A stretch of 64,000 nucleotides of DNA from positions 50,558,690 to 50,622,689 of the forward strand of contig CM034236.1 of the NCBI GenBank assembly GCA_019916065.1, in the 5' to 3' direction. A model generated the notes under the pieces. That model was given only the letters and a program-made list of their open reading frames with translations, did no database searches and had not been told where the DNA came from. The position numbers and the translations under genes are program-made. Below are positions 21,786-35,100 of the stretch, one piece after another. The stretch comes from Vitellaria paradoxa (taxonomy: Eukaryota; Streptophyta; Magnoliopsida; Ericales; Sapotaceae). Position 1 is the first letter of the stretch, and every line of letters begins with the position of its first letter.

Positions 21786-23846
21786 CCAAAACATGTTGAC
21801 ACCTGCAATTGTCTATAGCATCTCTCACGATGCTAAAAAATGGAGTTTGGCATGGGAAACTTCGTATGGTACTGAATTATTGGGTTTTTTTTTTTTTTTT
21901 TGGCACTGTATTGAAAAGTAAATGTCAAAAGACCAAAAAAAAAAAAAAAATTTATGTTTAATTACGTTTGGTGATAAAAAAAATTTTAATTGAATAATAA
22001 ATTAGGTTTAGTAAATTATATCATATTGATCGATAATTCAGTCATATTTTTAATAATTCAATTACATTTATTAATAAAGATAAATTTTATTCGTGTTTAT
22101 ATTTTGATTTTTTTTTATAGAAAAATTAGAATTATTGTCATTTGTCTTTCTTAAAAATCTTTTACAGCTTGTATTCAACCACTTATATTATATAACATAT
22201 TAATATTTTTATTGCTGTGAGATATCAAAAAGAAAAATACTAAATGCATTTCTCTTAGTTTCTCGTCCTCTATCTTTACTAATAATAAATAATACTTATT
22301 TGAAAATAAATGTAAAGTGTATTTAATACTTTTTAATAAAAAAATAATATTAATTCCAATTGGATGTCATATTCATTGCTGAAGTGGTGAATGAGAGAGT
22401 ACCTACAAAGCTTGGAAATTGGCCACTTGGGGATGTGGTAGGGAGTTACTACCACAGATATAATACCTCAAAACGATATTATTTCGATTATTTTTTATTC
22501 CAAACAACAACCGTTTCACTTAAATTTCTATATTTAAAAATGAATTAGTACATTTTGAAAATTATCCAAATCAAGTAATTATATACCATACAAGAATAAT
22601 AACACCAAAAAATAATAAAAAAACTCTCTCACACGTAAAAAAAAATTTCTATTTCAAATTTTACTATCAATGGGTTAAAAGATAGTATTTGAATTCTTTA
22701 CGAATTACTTGCACAAAAATTTTTTCCCTAATCTTGCTCGAATCACTCAACTAACCCTATAAATGGGATTTTTGTATCACATAGAAAGTAAAGAAAGAAT
22801 ATAAAGAAAAATAAGAAAAAGACATATAAGCTCATAAAAAAGAAATTCTCTATCTCATAAGACTCTATAATATGCCTCTTTAGTTTCATCTTATACATTA
22901 ACCTTGGATGCATATATATAGACTTATAAAGTGCTATTATAATTAGGATACAAATATATAAACATATTTTCTAAAAACAAATTTTCTAAATGAAAACAGA
23001 ATCTTCTAGATAACAGATTTTCTAAACGGAAATAGTATTTTCCAATTAATACATAACTCGAATCATTGCGCTCCCATTGGCTAGACTGCGAGATCTATTA
23101 GAATTCATTCTGATCTAGAAATCAACATGAGTAAACCCTCGCACATCCTGCGGCTCCCAGAGCCAATGTAGCGCAACCGTGCACTCTCTACATGCTACTT
23201 GCGATACATACTAGAATTTGTCGCATCTTTGTATATTTGAATCCTAGTCTGTGTAAAATTATATCCTATTCAGTTTTTGACTTGGGTTGCAATACTGTGA
23301 TTGTGAATATTTTAAAATTTTTCAATTTAAAAAATATTTAATTTAGGAAATATATAATTTTTTTTAATTTAAGAAATATTCAAATTTATTATATTTAATT
23401 TAAAATTTTGAATAAATTTATCATTATAAAATCTTATACATTTGAATCTAACGTTTAAGTAGAACGATGTTCTTTTAAATGAAAAATAATCGTAACAATA
23501 TTATTTTAGAACGATGTCACAGACGCAGTAACCTTTTACCACAGCCCCCCTTACGGGGCCGGAAGCTACCGGAGCCCTATTTTAGGAATCTAGAAAATCT
23601 ATTCTCGGGCAGTGAAGCTATAGGTCATGTCTATATGTTATCTACTAGCCTAGCCCATGTCTATATATTATCTACTACCCTAGCCCATTATCTGCCTTTA
23701 AGTCGAATATATATATTTTTATGTACCGTATATTTGAATAGAAAGGACAGAAAAAGCTTGCTGTTGCCCAGTCCTCGAAATAATACGACACTTATCTATA
23801 GACCCACGCAAGAGGATGTAGGGATGCACAAACTAAGGGCCTTTGA

Positions 23847-23996
23847 AGGTGTGTTTGAAATTGTATAAAATAAAATTATAAAAATAAATATTTTATAATT
23901 TATATAATGAGTGAAAAATTTAAATTTTATTGTATTATAATTTATTGTAAAAATTTGTAAGATTTTATTTCATTTTGTTTGTCACCAAATGGAGCC
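23847..23996 (+). mobile_element. MITE family A, copy 3 (diverged)
   Basis: Starts GGTGTGTTTGAAATTGTATA, contains TATAATGAGTGAAAAATTTA, and ends TTTGTCACCAAATGGAGCC. It is more diverged than the other copies and has lost the CGTAATTCGTG core by C-to-T type changes. Confidence 0.75.
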
Positions 23997-24311
23997 TGAA
24001 TCATCTGGTTTACATTAGGGTCATTCTTACATTAGGGAATTTCTTTTTTTTGAAAAAATAAGAAAAATAATTTATTGAATTTTTTTTTAATTTTTATTAT
24101 AGAAAGATGACTCATGTCGTATGATGACTTGGAAAAGTAACTAGTGTCTCAAAAGTGATGCGTTACATTTTTATGTTGAAAATTTATCATAATATTATTA
24201 ATTTTTTTAATGTCGAAAAGTTACTCAAATTTTGTTTTTTGGAGTATGACTTATATCTTAAAAAATGAAAAATTAGGGCACTTGAAACTAATTCTAGAGC
24301 AGAATATGATA

Positions 24312-24592
24312 TAGACTTCGTCTGGTTGCAAAAAATAAAAAAGTGTAATTTTTAGTAATTAAAATTTTTATATATTTGGTAAAAATTAAAACTTTTAACA
24401 ATTTTTAATAACTTCTAGTTGCTCAAATAAAATTAAAGAAAATTTTTAATAACTTTTAATTATTTGATTAAAAGTAAAAAAAATTTATAATTTTTTGGGC
24501 AAAAAATTGTTAAAATTTAAAAGTTGTCAAACAAAAAAATTTAAAAATTACTAAAAATTATACCTTTTTTATAAAACGAATGCGTAGCGATG
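24312..24592. mobile_element. MITE with about 35-bp terminal inverted repeats
   Basis: The left end reads TCGTCTGGTTGCAAAAAATA then AAAAAGTGTAATTTTTAGTA. The right end, reversed, reads CGCATTCGTTTTATAAAAAA then GGTATAATTTTTAGTAATTT. The two match over about 35 bp with a few changes. The interior is A/T-rich and folds back (repeated TTTTAATAACTTTTAATT / AAAATTGTTAAAA text). Non-coding. Confidence 0.7.
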
Positions 24593-24799
24593 TTAAGGGA
24601 CTATTTAGAGCTCTATCAAAAAAATAGATTTTTACAAATTTTTATAAAAATTAAAATTTTTTACTTACTATAAGAATTATAAATTTATTTAAACTTAAAT
24701 AAATTTATATTAACTTTGTTTTTATTCTAAACACTTTCTAAATCTAATTTTGTATATTTTTTGATTGTAACCTAACCCTATAAATTGTAGCCTAATATT

Positions 24800-26528
24800 C
24801 TTATCTTGTTCAGTCTCAATCATCGCTGTACACCATTTGTTAAAAGAGAAAAGTTGACCCACAAAAGAGACAAAGATCCCCTCCGAACCCCAAGTGAAAA
24901 AGCTGGAGACTCTGTCCATGCGTGGACAAAAGAGGATGCATTATTGAGCGCTTTTTGGGAATTGTACATGTTAGAGATACTGCTGCCTTGTCACTTAAAG
25001 CAGCCATTGAGTCTCTTTTTGCTACACACGGATTGAGTATGTCAAGTTTGCGAGGCCAAGGTTATGATGGAGCAAGTAATATGTAAGGTGAGTTCAATGG
25101 TCTAAAAACTTTGATTATATTCGAGAATGAATCTACTTTTTATGTCCATTGTTTTGCTCATCAACTTCAGTTAACACTTGTAGCAGTTGCAAAAAATCAT
25201 AAGAAGATTGGTTCATTTTTTAACTTGGTTACAAATTTGTCAAATATTGTTGGAGCCTTTTGTAAAAGGATGGATATTCTACAAGAGAAACAGTTTGAAA
25301 ATGTATTTGAAGGAATTTGTAGTGGTGAAATTATGACTGGGCGGGGTTTGAACTAAGAAGCAACATTGAAAATAGTTGGAGACACACGTTGGGGTTCACA
25401 TTATTATACATTGTTGAGTTTGATTGTATTATTCTCCTCGGTTATTGATGTGCTTGAAGTTGTAGAAAATGATGGAGCATATTCAGACCAGAGGGCCGAA
25501 GCAAGTGATGTATTAGATGACATCCAATCTTTTGAATTTGCATTTAAGTTGCACTTAATGAAAACTGTGTTGGATATTACAAGTGAGTTGTCACAAGCAT
25601 TACAAAAGAGAAGTCAAGATATTGTAGATGCCATGACTTTTGTCAATGTCTCCAACCAATGGCTACAAAACTCGAGGGATGATGGATGGGAAAATTTGAT
25701 GGATGAAGTTTCGTTGTTTTGTACTAAACATGACATAAATGTTCCAAACATGGAAGATTTATTTGTACTTCAAAGAAGGTCACGTCGCAATGCTCAAGAA
25801 ACCACAAATATTCACTATTATCAGGTTAATTTATTTTATACAGTGATAGATATGCAATTTCAAGAATTGAATAGCTATTTTGATGAGGTGAGTACAGAGT
25901 TGTTATTGTGTATGGCATCTCTTGATCCAAGCAATTCATTCTCTGCTTTTGATAAGAGAAAGTTGCTTCGTTCTACTTGATTTTTCTCCATTAGATTTCA
26001 TGATACTTGAAAATCAACTTGAGACCTATATTGTAGATATAAGGTCCAATGGTCAATTTTCTCAAGCAATGGGGATTGGTGGACTTGCTCCAAAATTAGT
26101 TGAGACAAAAAAGAATATTGTGTATTCATTGGTATACTTGCTAGTAAAGTTGGCCCTAATTTTACTAGTTGCAACAGCATCAGTTGAGAGAGTTTTTTTT
26201 TTTTTTTTTTTGTAATGAATATTATAAAGATTTCACTACGTAATCGTATGGGTAATGAATGGATAAATGATTGCTTGGTGACATACATTGAAAGAGACAT
26301 GTTCGAAATCATTGACAATAAAGTTATTTTGTAACATTTTTAGAATATGAAAGAACGAAGAGGATCGTTGTAGTTTATTTTGTTAGTTTGAAAGTTATTT
26401 TGTGTAAGAGACATTTGATATCAATGAATAGTATTTTGTATTTTTTCGTATTTTATGCATTTATTTGAAATTTAAAATTTTAGTTATGGTTAAGCCTACA
26501 TTGACTTTAATTCCTGGGTCCGTCACTG
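24800..26528 (+). mobile_element. hAT element (ZMYM1-like class), 5'-truncated
   Basis: Transposase remnants at 24806-26333 are followed by about 200 bp of AT-rich 3' sequence ending TAATTCCTGGGTCCGTCACTG at 26528. Reversed, this reads CAGTGACGGACCCAGG, the usual CAGTGGCGGA...-type terminus of this hAT group. No matching left terminus was found upstream, so the 5' end appears lost. The left coordinate is where recognisable coding begins. Confidence 0.72.
24806..26333 (+). pseudogene. hAT transposase, zinc finger MYM-type 1-like, broken
   Basis: Derived from plant zinc-finger-MYM-type-1-like transposases. Recognisable in order: MSSLRGQGYDGASNM (25038-25086, the DUF4371-type RNase-H core, then a TAA stop), VHCFAHQLQLTLVAVAKNHK (25144-25203), GDTRWGSHYYTLLSL (25378-25422), then a long open segment to 25980. 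After a frameshift near 25965 comes PLDFMILENQLETYI, and after 26160 the dimerisation motif LVATASVERVF. There the expected S-A codons before MN are replaced by an 18-base T run (26193-26213), after which MNIIKISLRNRMGNEWINDC closes the domain and the frame stops at about 26333. Stops at 25084, 25354 and 25978 and the frameshift make it inactive. The N-terminal TTF/DUF4371 part is nearly absent. Confidence 0.85.
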
Positions 26529-27983
26529 GCAAAAGTTTGACAAGAAAGTACAGTAAGTACAAAAATTTGATGTAAAAATAATATTTGGCAAAATTTGATT
26601 AAAAAATAGTATAAAAAGTTAGTAAAGTTTGTGAATTTTGCTTAGTTTTGATCAACCAGACACCCTTTATAAATACCTCATTTGGTTGACCTTATACACA
26701 ATGGCCTCGTTTGGTTGGGCCAAAAATCACAAAAAATTTAAAAAGTTATAAATATTCATCTACTTTTATTCGCATCTGTCATTTTCGTTTTTCGTACACT
26801 TATTTTTAAAATTTAAATTCTACAAATTTTACAAAAAGTTACAAAAAAATTACCTATTATTTTTTATTTTTTTCAATATTTGTCAACTTTTCATACTAAT
26901 TTTTAATTAAAATCATTAGAATGACTTGCTTTAGTCACTTTTAGCGGGTCTTCCAAACAATTAAAAGCGACTAACATTCTTAACTTTATCTAATTTTTGA
27001 ACACTTTTAATCGTCCAAGTGGGCTCAATGCAACCTAAAGCATTCAATACCCAATAAACAGAGCTTCTCTAGTTGCCTTGTTCTTTCCCTCACCCTTCGG
27101 ATGACTACCCGAGTGCTAAAAGAGCCACCATCTTATACTCCTCGGCACGAAATGTTGGACGTACATTGATTCACGACCCTCAACCATACCAACCATAATA
27201 ATTGATTGCATGTTGCTATATATATCATTGATAAAATCTTACATACGTGATGTGGGACAGGCGCAATTGCAAATAGAAGAATCATATGGTGATGATTGAT
27301 GTCGATGGCCCGTCATTGATGTGGCAGAGGATTCTGAACTTGTTCATATCCTGAGCAGACGAGAGTCCTGAGCTTTCCCTTTCAGTGTATTTTTGGCCTT
27401 TTGTTAACTTTTCTTTAAAAAAAATAAATAAATAAATAAATTTACATATATGTAAAATTAAAATTTGCATACTTTTACAAATTTGTAGTCCACAATTTTT
27501 ATAAACAAGTATTTAAAGTATTTTCTACCATTTCTTATAAAAAGGTTAAAAATACACTCTATTTTTTAATTTTTAATTTTAAGGTAATTTAAACACTTTT
27601 TAAAATATAAATATAAATATTATTATTATAATTATAATTTCAAACACCAATAATTTTTTTACACGACAAGTTTAAATATCAAAGTCTACTGGCGTCAAAC
27701 TCAGACATGGTTTCGATGGCATTAAAAATCATATTATAATAATTGAGCCAATTTCATTGCTAGCAATATATAATTTTTTTTTGTAACTAAGAACATCTGG
27801 ACAAATTCACACTTCAATTATTCTGTGAGTTCTTGTGAATACATAAATTTTAGCAAAAATTTCTTCTCATCCATTCAAATATTCAAAGAAGAGATTTATA
27901 TGTGATGATAATCGTTCGAATATAAATATTTATAATACTTTTGTTAGAAAAAGTCTATAAGCAATTTTGAGTGACGCGACTTT
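26529..27983. other. Intergenic AT-rich stretch between two transposons
   Basis: Nothing recognisable as a gene. It contains degenerate MITE-like text (for example CCTCGTTTGGTTGGGCC near 26704) and a short (AAAT)n run near 27420. Ends at the TTT target duplication of the CACTA element. Confidence 0.55.
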
Positions 27984-27999
27984 CACTACTACAGAATGA

Positions 28000-28095
28000 A
28001 CTTTTGGCGTTGGAAGAGGCGCGCAACCGCCAGAAGCGGTCGCAATTAGGAGGCAATAGTGACCGTCGGAGGCGGACGTAGTGGCGGTCGCAAAA
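28000..28095. repeat. CACTA left subterminal motifs
   Basis: Short region next to the left terminus with CGCAACCGCCAGAAGCGGTC, GGTCGCAATTAGG, GACCGTCGGAGGCGG and GTGGCGGTCGCAAAAAC. These match the GCGGTCGC core that dominates the right end. In En/Spm elements such subterminal repeats bind TnpA; that role is inferred here. Confidence 0.7.
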
Positions 28096-31000
28096 ACTCT
28101 GTTCTTTTTCCCAAAAACCCACTTCTGATCTTCACTTTTCTGCTGTGTGTTCTTTCGCGGGCTGTTCTGATTTTGCACTACCGCGCCAAGCTTCCGCCTT
28201 TGTGCGGTTTTTTTTCTTTTGCCGAAACCACCGCCTACTGCCATAATCGCCACCATCGCCGGAGTTCCTCTTTTTTATTCATTTCTTCTTCCACTGCTTT
28301 TGGATTTTTCAGTCTCGCGTGCGCCAAGTTGCCGCCACTAGCCACTGCTGTCGCCGGAATCCCTCACTGCCTTTCTTTGTGAGTTTTTCTCTCTATCCGT
28401 AACTCTCTCTCTCTCTAATGATAACTCTCTCTCTCCATTTTTTCGATTTTTTTCTGCTAATGGTTTTCTATTTTTTTCCCCTTGCTGGAATGTTGTTGCT
28501 ATTGTGTTTACTCAAAAAAAGAATTCGATCAAACATACCCCAGAACACGCCTCTTCTCAGACTTTGGATAGCACGTTTACCTCGTCCCTACCACTACAAC
28601 CAAGAAAACCCCTCTACCAGCAATGAATTGAGATCTTTGTAAGCACTGTTGTCCTTAATAACAGTATTGATTTTGAACCCAACATCTAATAGTATAAAAG
28701 GAGGAAAAAAAAAAAAAGAAAGATCCAACGAATAACTGGGGCACAAGTAATAATTTAAGTGTTTAATTAGAATGACCCTCTGGTTTCTCGAATTTCCAAT
28801 TATTTCTTTATCATAAAATTACTAAAATGAGTTTTAAGAAGATTTAATTCTCTGTCTTTGTCCGTACACCAAACCTTTTAAAATGAATTGAATTTGTGTG
28901 ATTAGGAAGAATGAATTAATCATGTTCCGGTCTTTGATATTGAATTCTGTGAACTGACTAGATATGGAACATATGTTTATGTTTCAATTGGTGGCTACAC
29001 AAAGAGGATGTTTTAAGGAATACGATAAAGATAGTGAAAGTGGAAACAAAAAGGAAAGACTGATGACAACTTTGTGAATTCAAAATTGGAGTTTCAGAGG
29101 AACATCAGAGTTGCCATTTTGAAAATTAAGTATAAAGAAGAACAAAGGAAGCAAATATTGTTTGAGTTACGATTTTAATATCATTATTGTTTACAATCTT
29201 AAGTTGTGTGATGCACTAAATGATGCATGCTATTTGGTTAGTAAATTTAGCAACTCAAGTAAAGGTTTTGCATCTTTTTCCTTCTATTGTTAAAGAAGAT
29301 TGTGTTTTGGGGGAAGCTAATAACCAAGACCATTAATGTGGAGTCCAATGTAACCTAAAAACTGGTCTGTGCTTATTCAATTGCCTTTAAGAGTTTTGAC
29401 TTCTAATTCTGTTGTAAATTAACTAATTTCTATTAGAATTCAAACTTTGAATCATTTATTTTTTTTATTTCAGGTTAGTTTGTTTGCAGAACCTTTGTTT
29501 CTTAGAGTTTGAATCCTACTTGGTGTTATACTGGTTTTCTTTATTTGGGGTAAGTTCTCTCCAAAAAACTTTCTCAAAGTTTACAGGTATTGTGCAATGT
29601 GTCTAAAATGAACTTTTGTTCTATTTATTTATTCTCTTCTTCTATCATCGCTTTTGCTGTTGATTCTTCAATATTATACCAGTTTTTTGGTGCACAAGCA
29701 GTTTCATTTTTTAATTTTTATTTTCTTCCTCTATCATTGCTCTTGTTGTTAATATTTCAATATTATATCAAGTTTTCAATTGAATGATTAATGCGATTAA
29801 TTTCACTGTAAATTTAGAATTTAAAAAAATTAATAGCGAGCTTAATTAATAATTAAATACTATCAAACAAAAATAATAGTAGTTATTTTATTTGTATTTT
29901 TAAATTTAAAATATACAAAGAGTTGTTATTATGAGAATAGTTATATTTTTTAAATTTAATTAATATTAAGTTATTTTTAAACTTTTTTTAAGCATAAAAA
30001 ATGTTTAGATATTTTTGTATTTTCAAATTTAATTCCTAATATATTTGAAATACATACATTTTTTACAATAATAATGGATTAATAACAAGTGGATTCATTT
30101 TAGGTATTCATTAGCTGACTTAATATTGCTTAAAGTTGTACGTTACAACCCTAATTGCAATATAAACAAACAAAAAATAGAATTGAGGTCATGGATTGAT
30201 GTACGGATAAAATAAAATAAGAGAAAAAGATTAATGAAAATAAAAAAGAAAGAGAGAGTGTTTGGGGAAAAACAAAGTAAAATGAGAAGTAAGAAAAAAG
30301 AATACTAGAAAAATAGAAGAAAGAAAGTATGTGGAAAAAATGATGTAAAATGAGAAAAAAATAATATAGAAAAATAAATGGAAGATAGACTATTCTATTC
30401 AAAAATTTCTATAAAAATAAAATAAAATGGTAAATAGAGAGGGTGCACATAACATTTGGTGTAATGAGAAAAAAATGAAAAAAAAAATACGCAACTTTTG
30501 TGTATATATATTGATAGATAAATTTACAAAAATAACTCAAATATTTAGTAATCTTAATAGCTTGAAAATTATCAACATAACAAATTTAAATTTAAAATTA
30601 AAATATTTCTAAAAATAAAAATTACTCTAAGCCTAAACAATATTTAAGCATTTTTAATTTGTAATTTTAATTTTCAAATATAGTAAGAGTTGTTATTATA
30701 AAAGAAATTAGATTTTTTAAATTTAATTAATACGTAAATATTTTAAACCCTTTTTCAAGCAAAATAATTTTTTATACATTTTTCTGTGTTTTAAATATGT
30801 AAATTTTATTGTTACAATAAATGAATATGTTGGGTTCGTTTAAGGAACTCACGAGTTCTCTTTACATTAATGAACATCACATATCACAACTATAGTAATT
30901 TTAGGAGAAAAGAAAAAGTGGAGTTATAATCATTTACCAATGTGAGACAAAATTAATTAAAATTTTGTGAATAACAAGAGAACGTATTAAAAACTTAGAT

Positions 31001-32156
31001 GAGGGTATTTTATTCAAAAACTTGTAAGGATAGAAAGAAGTAGAATGATGAACAAAACTAGCTAGACTCCCATAGAATTTGACAATGATTTTTTGATTGA
31101 TTTTATGAATATAACTCAAATTAAAAATATTATTATTCAATCATTATAAAAAAATATGGTCAAGGTAACCACTTTAAATCTAAATTTAAAATTAAAAAAA
31201 AATACTTCCAAGCCTAGATAATATTTAAGCATTTTTATATGTTTTCAAATTTAAAAAAATAATAATTATTGTTACTGTGAGAGAATAAATTTTAATCATT
31301 TTCTTAAACCTAATTATTATTTAGAAATTTGTTTTTTTTTTCAGATATATAAATTTTAATACGCAAGTGGGTCTATTTTAAAAACCCACTAGCTCATTTA
31401 ACATTAATTAAAATCACATACCACAACTTTAGAAGTTTATGTAATTAATTAAAAATTTAAATTTCTTTTATACCTTTTCTCTAGTCAAGAAAATTTATTT
31501 ACTTATTAATTTTACTATTAATTTAATGCTTAGCAAAAGGGTTAAAATTGAAAACTATAAGTATTAAGGGTTAAATTTTAGGTTGATTAATCGTAGCAAA
31601 CAAATATTTCTCGGCTTTAGATATTTTTATATTTGACGATTTTATTGTTTGACTCTTCATTGTAACTTTTATTCATTTGCATACATTAATGAAACCTAGA
31701 TCCGTTCGGGAATTGTGTACGACACCCGGTTACTCATCCTCGACACAATGAATTAGTTATATGGCTAAATTCGTTGTTCATGTGATGTCAACTAGAGATT
31801 GACGTACACAATTCTTGAATTGTCTAGTTTGGACAGTTTGGGAATGCAATGATCCCTCAATAACTCATGCAAGTCCAATGTTGGATAAAGTGTTGGTTTA
31901 CGTCCCGTTGTTCTCCGGGTACATACATAGATATGAACTATGTCATTTCTATGTCGTGTACTTGGAGAACCATGCAGGTATGCTGCCGAAATTTTATTTG
32001 ATAAAAGGAGAAAGCATTTGAATTGTTGAGTATATAGGATGGATCATGCATTCTCGAATGGGATAGGACCAACCACCCTATAGTGAGAAATTTGAAGTTT
32101 AGGGCTAGGTAAATTGCATGATGCATGACCTCTTTGGCTAATTATATTTGCTCAGG
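28096..32156 (+). other. CACTA 5' leader and AT-rich non-coding region
   Basis: Between the subterminal motifs and the first transposase exon lie 4 kb without a recognisable protein. The first 600 bases are CT- and GC-rich, with (CT)n tracts at 28400-28436, as expected for a promoter and 5' UTR. Small frames here (for example 28059-28382) show no domain. From 29840 to 31440 there are three diverged repeats. Likely splice acceptor CTCAG at 32152-32156. Confidence 0.6.
29840..31440. repeat. Three diverged long repeats inside the CACTA leader
   Basis: Blocks near 29850-30140, 30600-30905 and 31170-31440 share the same order of landmarks. First comes 'agcctaaacaatatttaagc' or 'agcctagataatatttaagc' (only in blocks two and three). 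Then 'gagttgttattat...', 'tttaaatttaattaata', an 'aaacctttttaagca'-type run, a 'ggattcattttaggtattca' / 'gggttcgtttaaggaactca' / 'gggtctattttaaaaaccca' segment, and 'attaatgaacatcacatatc'-like text. Strong divergence implies old duplications. Confidence 0.55.
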
Positions 32157-35100
32157 TCGGACTTTTACAGAAATACTTAATGACATGGATAAGAGTTGGA
32201 TTGATTTGCCGAGTAGGACGTCGAGAGAATATGTGGAGGGGATTAAGCAGTTCATCGCCTTTACAAATGGGTTTGATAGCGAGTACATCAGTTGTCCCTA
32301 TAGAAAATGTGCGAATCGGTACTATTACACACGAGATATTGTACGAGAGTACTTGATTCTGAATGAATTTTTGAAGAATTACAAGAATTGGATTAAACAT
32401 GGAGAAGGGTATATTTCTTATCGCCGAGAAGAAAAAGTTGAGATGGAGGTTGATGTTACAACAGTTGATCCGATGATTGTAATGTTAAATGATATCGCGT
32501 GCGGGTTAGCACCTGGAGACAATAGTTGTGAGACTGATAGGGTGGGTGGGAGTAATCCTCGCTCGGGTGCAGATGAAGAAGCTTTGAGATATTTTGAAAT
32601 TCTTGATGATGCACAGATAAAATTGTATCTTGGATGTATGACTTTCAGTAAATTATCATTTATTGTGGAGTTGTTACACTTGAAGGCTTTGAATCAGTGG
32701 ACAGACACGTCCTTCAACATGCTACTTCAGTTATTGCACATAGTGCTCCCATTCGGTGCAAAGCTTGTTGAGTCGTATTACCATGCTCAGAAGTTAACTG
32801 AAAACTTAGGTTTCACATATGAAACGTTGGATGCATGCCCAAACAATTGTATGTTGTTTAGAAACGAAAATGCCCACCTTAATATGTGTATTGTATGTAA
32901 AGCTTCAAGATGGAAGGACGACGGGGTTAGTTAGAATTGTCAGAGTAATTTGACGAGTCTGAACCGTGGGAAACTTGTTGTTGCAAAGCAAGTGCGATAT
33001 TTTTCACTTAAGCCAAGGTTGAAGAGGCTCTTCATGTCATCTAAAATATCTAAACTGATGAGATGGCATGTAGAGAATAATAAGGAAAATGACAAGTTAA
33101 CACACCCAGCCGATTCTCCAACATGGAAAGACTTCAACATGAGGCACCCTGACTTTGCCCTAGATAGTCGTAGTGTGCGGCTTGGCCTAGCTGCAGATGG
33201 TTTTAGCCCTTTCAGGTCCATGACTGGGGCAAATCATAGTACGTGGCTGGTGGTGTTGGTTCCATATAATCTTCCTCCTTGGTTATGTATGAAACAACTT
33301 TTTCTTATTCTATCAACTCTTATTGATAGACCTAGAGGCCCCGGGGATAAGATTGACGTATATATGCAGCATTTGATTGATGAGTTGAATGAATTATGGA
33401 CCGAAGGTGTGATGATTTTTGACTCTAAAGGAAATGAAATGTTCAAACTTCGTGCTGCATTGCTGTGGACAATCAACGACTTCCTCGCGTATGCAAATTT
33501 GTTAGGTTGGAGCACGAAGGGGGAATTTGCATGTCCTTATTGCAATCAGAGTAAAAAGCCAACCTGGCTAAAACACAGTAAAAAATTGGCGTATATAGAT
33601 CACAGACGTTTTCTACCCCCATTGCATAGGTTCAGAAGGGACAAAGTGTCATTTGATGGCACTCGGGAATATGGTCCAGTACCACAGATAATGACTGGGG
33701 TTGATTTGTTATCACAACTTGAGCAAGAGCAAATACGCACAGTATATGATTTTCAAGATCTGTTGACCCCCCACTACCCTCTATTCCTGGTGTGAACAAA
33801 AAGCACAGTCATAACTGGAAGAAGAAAAGTATTTTCTACGAGTTACCGTACTGGAAAAACAACATATTGAGGCACAACTTGGATGTTATGCACATTTTGA
33901 AAAATGTGTGTGATAATATATTATAGACCATTCTTGGTGTCAAGGGGAGGTCGAAAGACAGTCTTAATGCTCGCCGTGATTAGCAGGAAATGGGCTTGAG
34001 AAAACCACTGTACTTATAGTTGAGAGAATCTAACAAGGCATACATGCAGCCTGCACAATACATGATGAGTAGAGATGAGAAAGAGGCATTCATCTCCATT
34101 TTAAAGGGGGTTAAGGTGCCTGACGGCTATTGTTCTAATATTTCTAAACATGTGAATATGAAAGAAAGAACTTTACAAGGTTTGAAGAGTCATGATAATC
34201 ACATTCTCATTCAACAACTAATTCCTATTTCAATTCGAAATTGTTTACCTAAGAATGTTGTTGAGCCGTTGATTGAGATGAGTAATTTCTTCAGACAACT
34301 GTGTTCAAGAATTCATCACACAAATGATTTGAAAAGGCTAGAGGATAGGATTGTACTAAGACTATGTCATCTGGAAAAGCTCTTTCCACCGTCATTTTTT
34401 GATGTAATGGTGCACTTGACCATACATTTAACGAATGAAACCTTTCTTGGTGGCCTTGTCCAATTTAGGTGGATGTATCCGATTGAGAGGTACATGAATA
34501 CATTAAAGAGGTATGTGTGTAACAGAGCTCGTCCAGAGGCATCGATAGCCAAGGGTTATTTGATGGATGAGTGCACCAATTTCTGTGCTGCATATCTTAA
34601 TGATGTTGAAACCAAACTAGATAGGCCCTCACGTATTAATGACGGTCCTATTGGAGAGGGCATACCATTTGATCTAGATAACATCGAGTGGATTCAAGCT
34701 CATCGCTATGTGTTGTTCAACACGCCATCAGTTGTGGCATTGATTCAGTAAGTCAACGATCATACATATATTTAACTTGTTCATTTTCCATCTAAATATT
34801 CATGCTTGTCATTAACATGTGTTATTCTGCATTGCAGGACACACATTGATGAGCTCAAATGGGACATGCCTCGTGTTACAGAAAATCAAATTCGGCAGTC
34901 GCATTTTCACTCATTTCACGATTGGTTCAAGAATTACGTATGTATAGATTTAGTTATATGTGCTTCAATTTGTTCATATTATATTAGCTTTATGCAGCGC
35001 TATTCAATGAGTATATGAATTATGTAGGTGTACAATTTACGACAAACAAGCGATGGTAGGTTGACCGATGAAATGAACCAACTAGCTGATGGTCCGTTTA

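Larger units (their letters stand above)
19610..24700. other. Intergenic region upstream of QNG1
   Basis: The first 250 bases (19610-19860) are GC-richer and would hold the QNG1 5' UTR and promoter; no clear TATA box is seen. Beyond are MITEs (family A at 20013, 21621 and 23847; family B at 20756; an inverted-repeat element at 24312), a casein kinase II alpha exon fragment (21091-21274), a (GGGCCAAGC-bearing) GC-richer patch at 21420-21620 without a recognised gene, and a less AT-rich unidentified patch at 23500-23860. Confidence 0.6.

Noticed and set aside
22360..22548. Small plus-strand gene
   Set aside because: 62 codons in AT-rich sequence with no domain, no splice context and an ATG start that appears random.
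28059..28382. Protein-coding gene at the CACTA left end
   Set aside because: Low-complexity serine/leucine/phenylalanine frame over subterminal repeats and a CT-rich leader; overlapping frames on both strands are equally long and no domain is recognisable.
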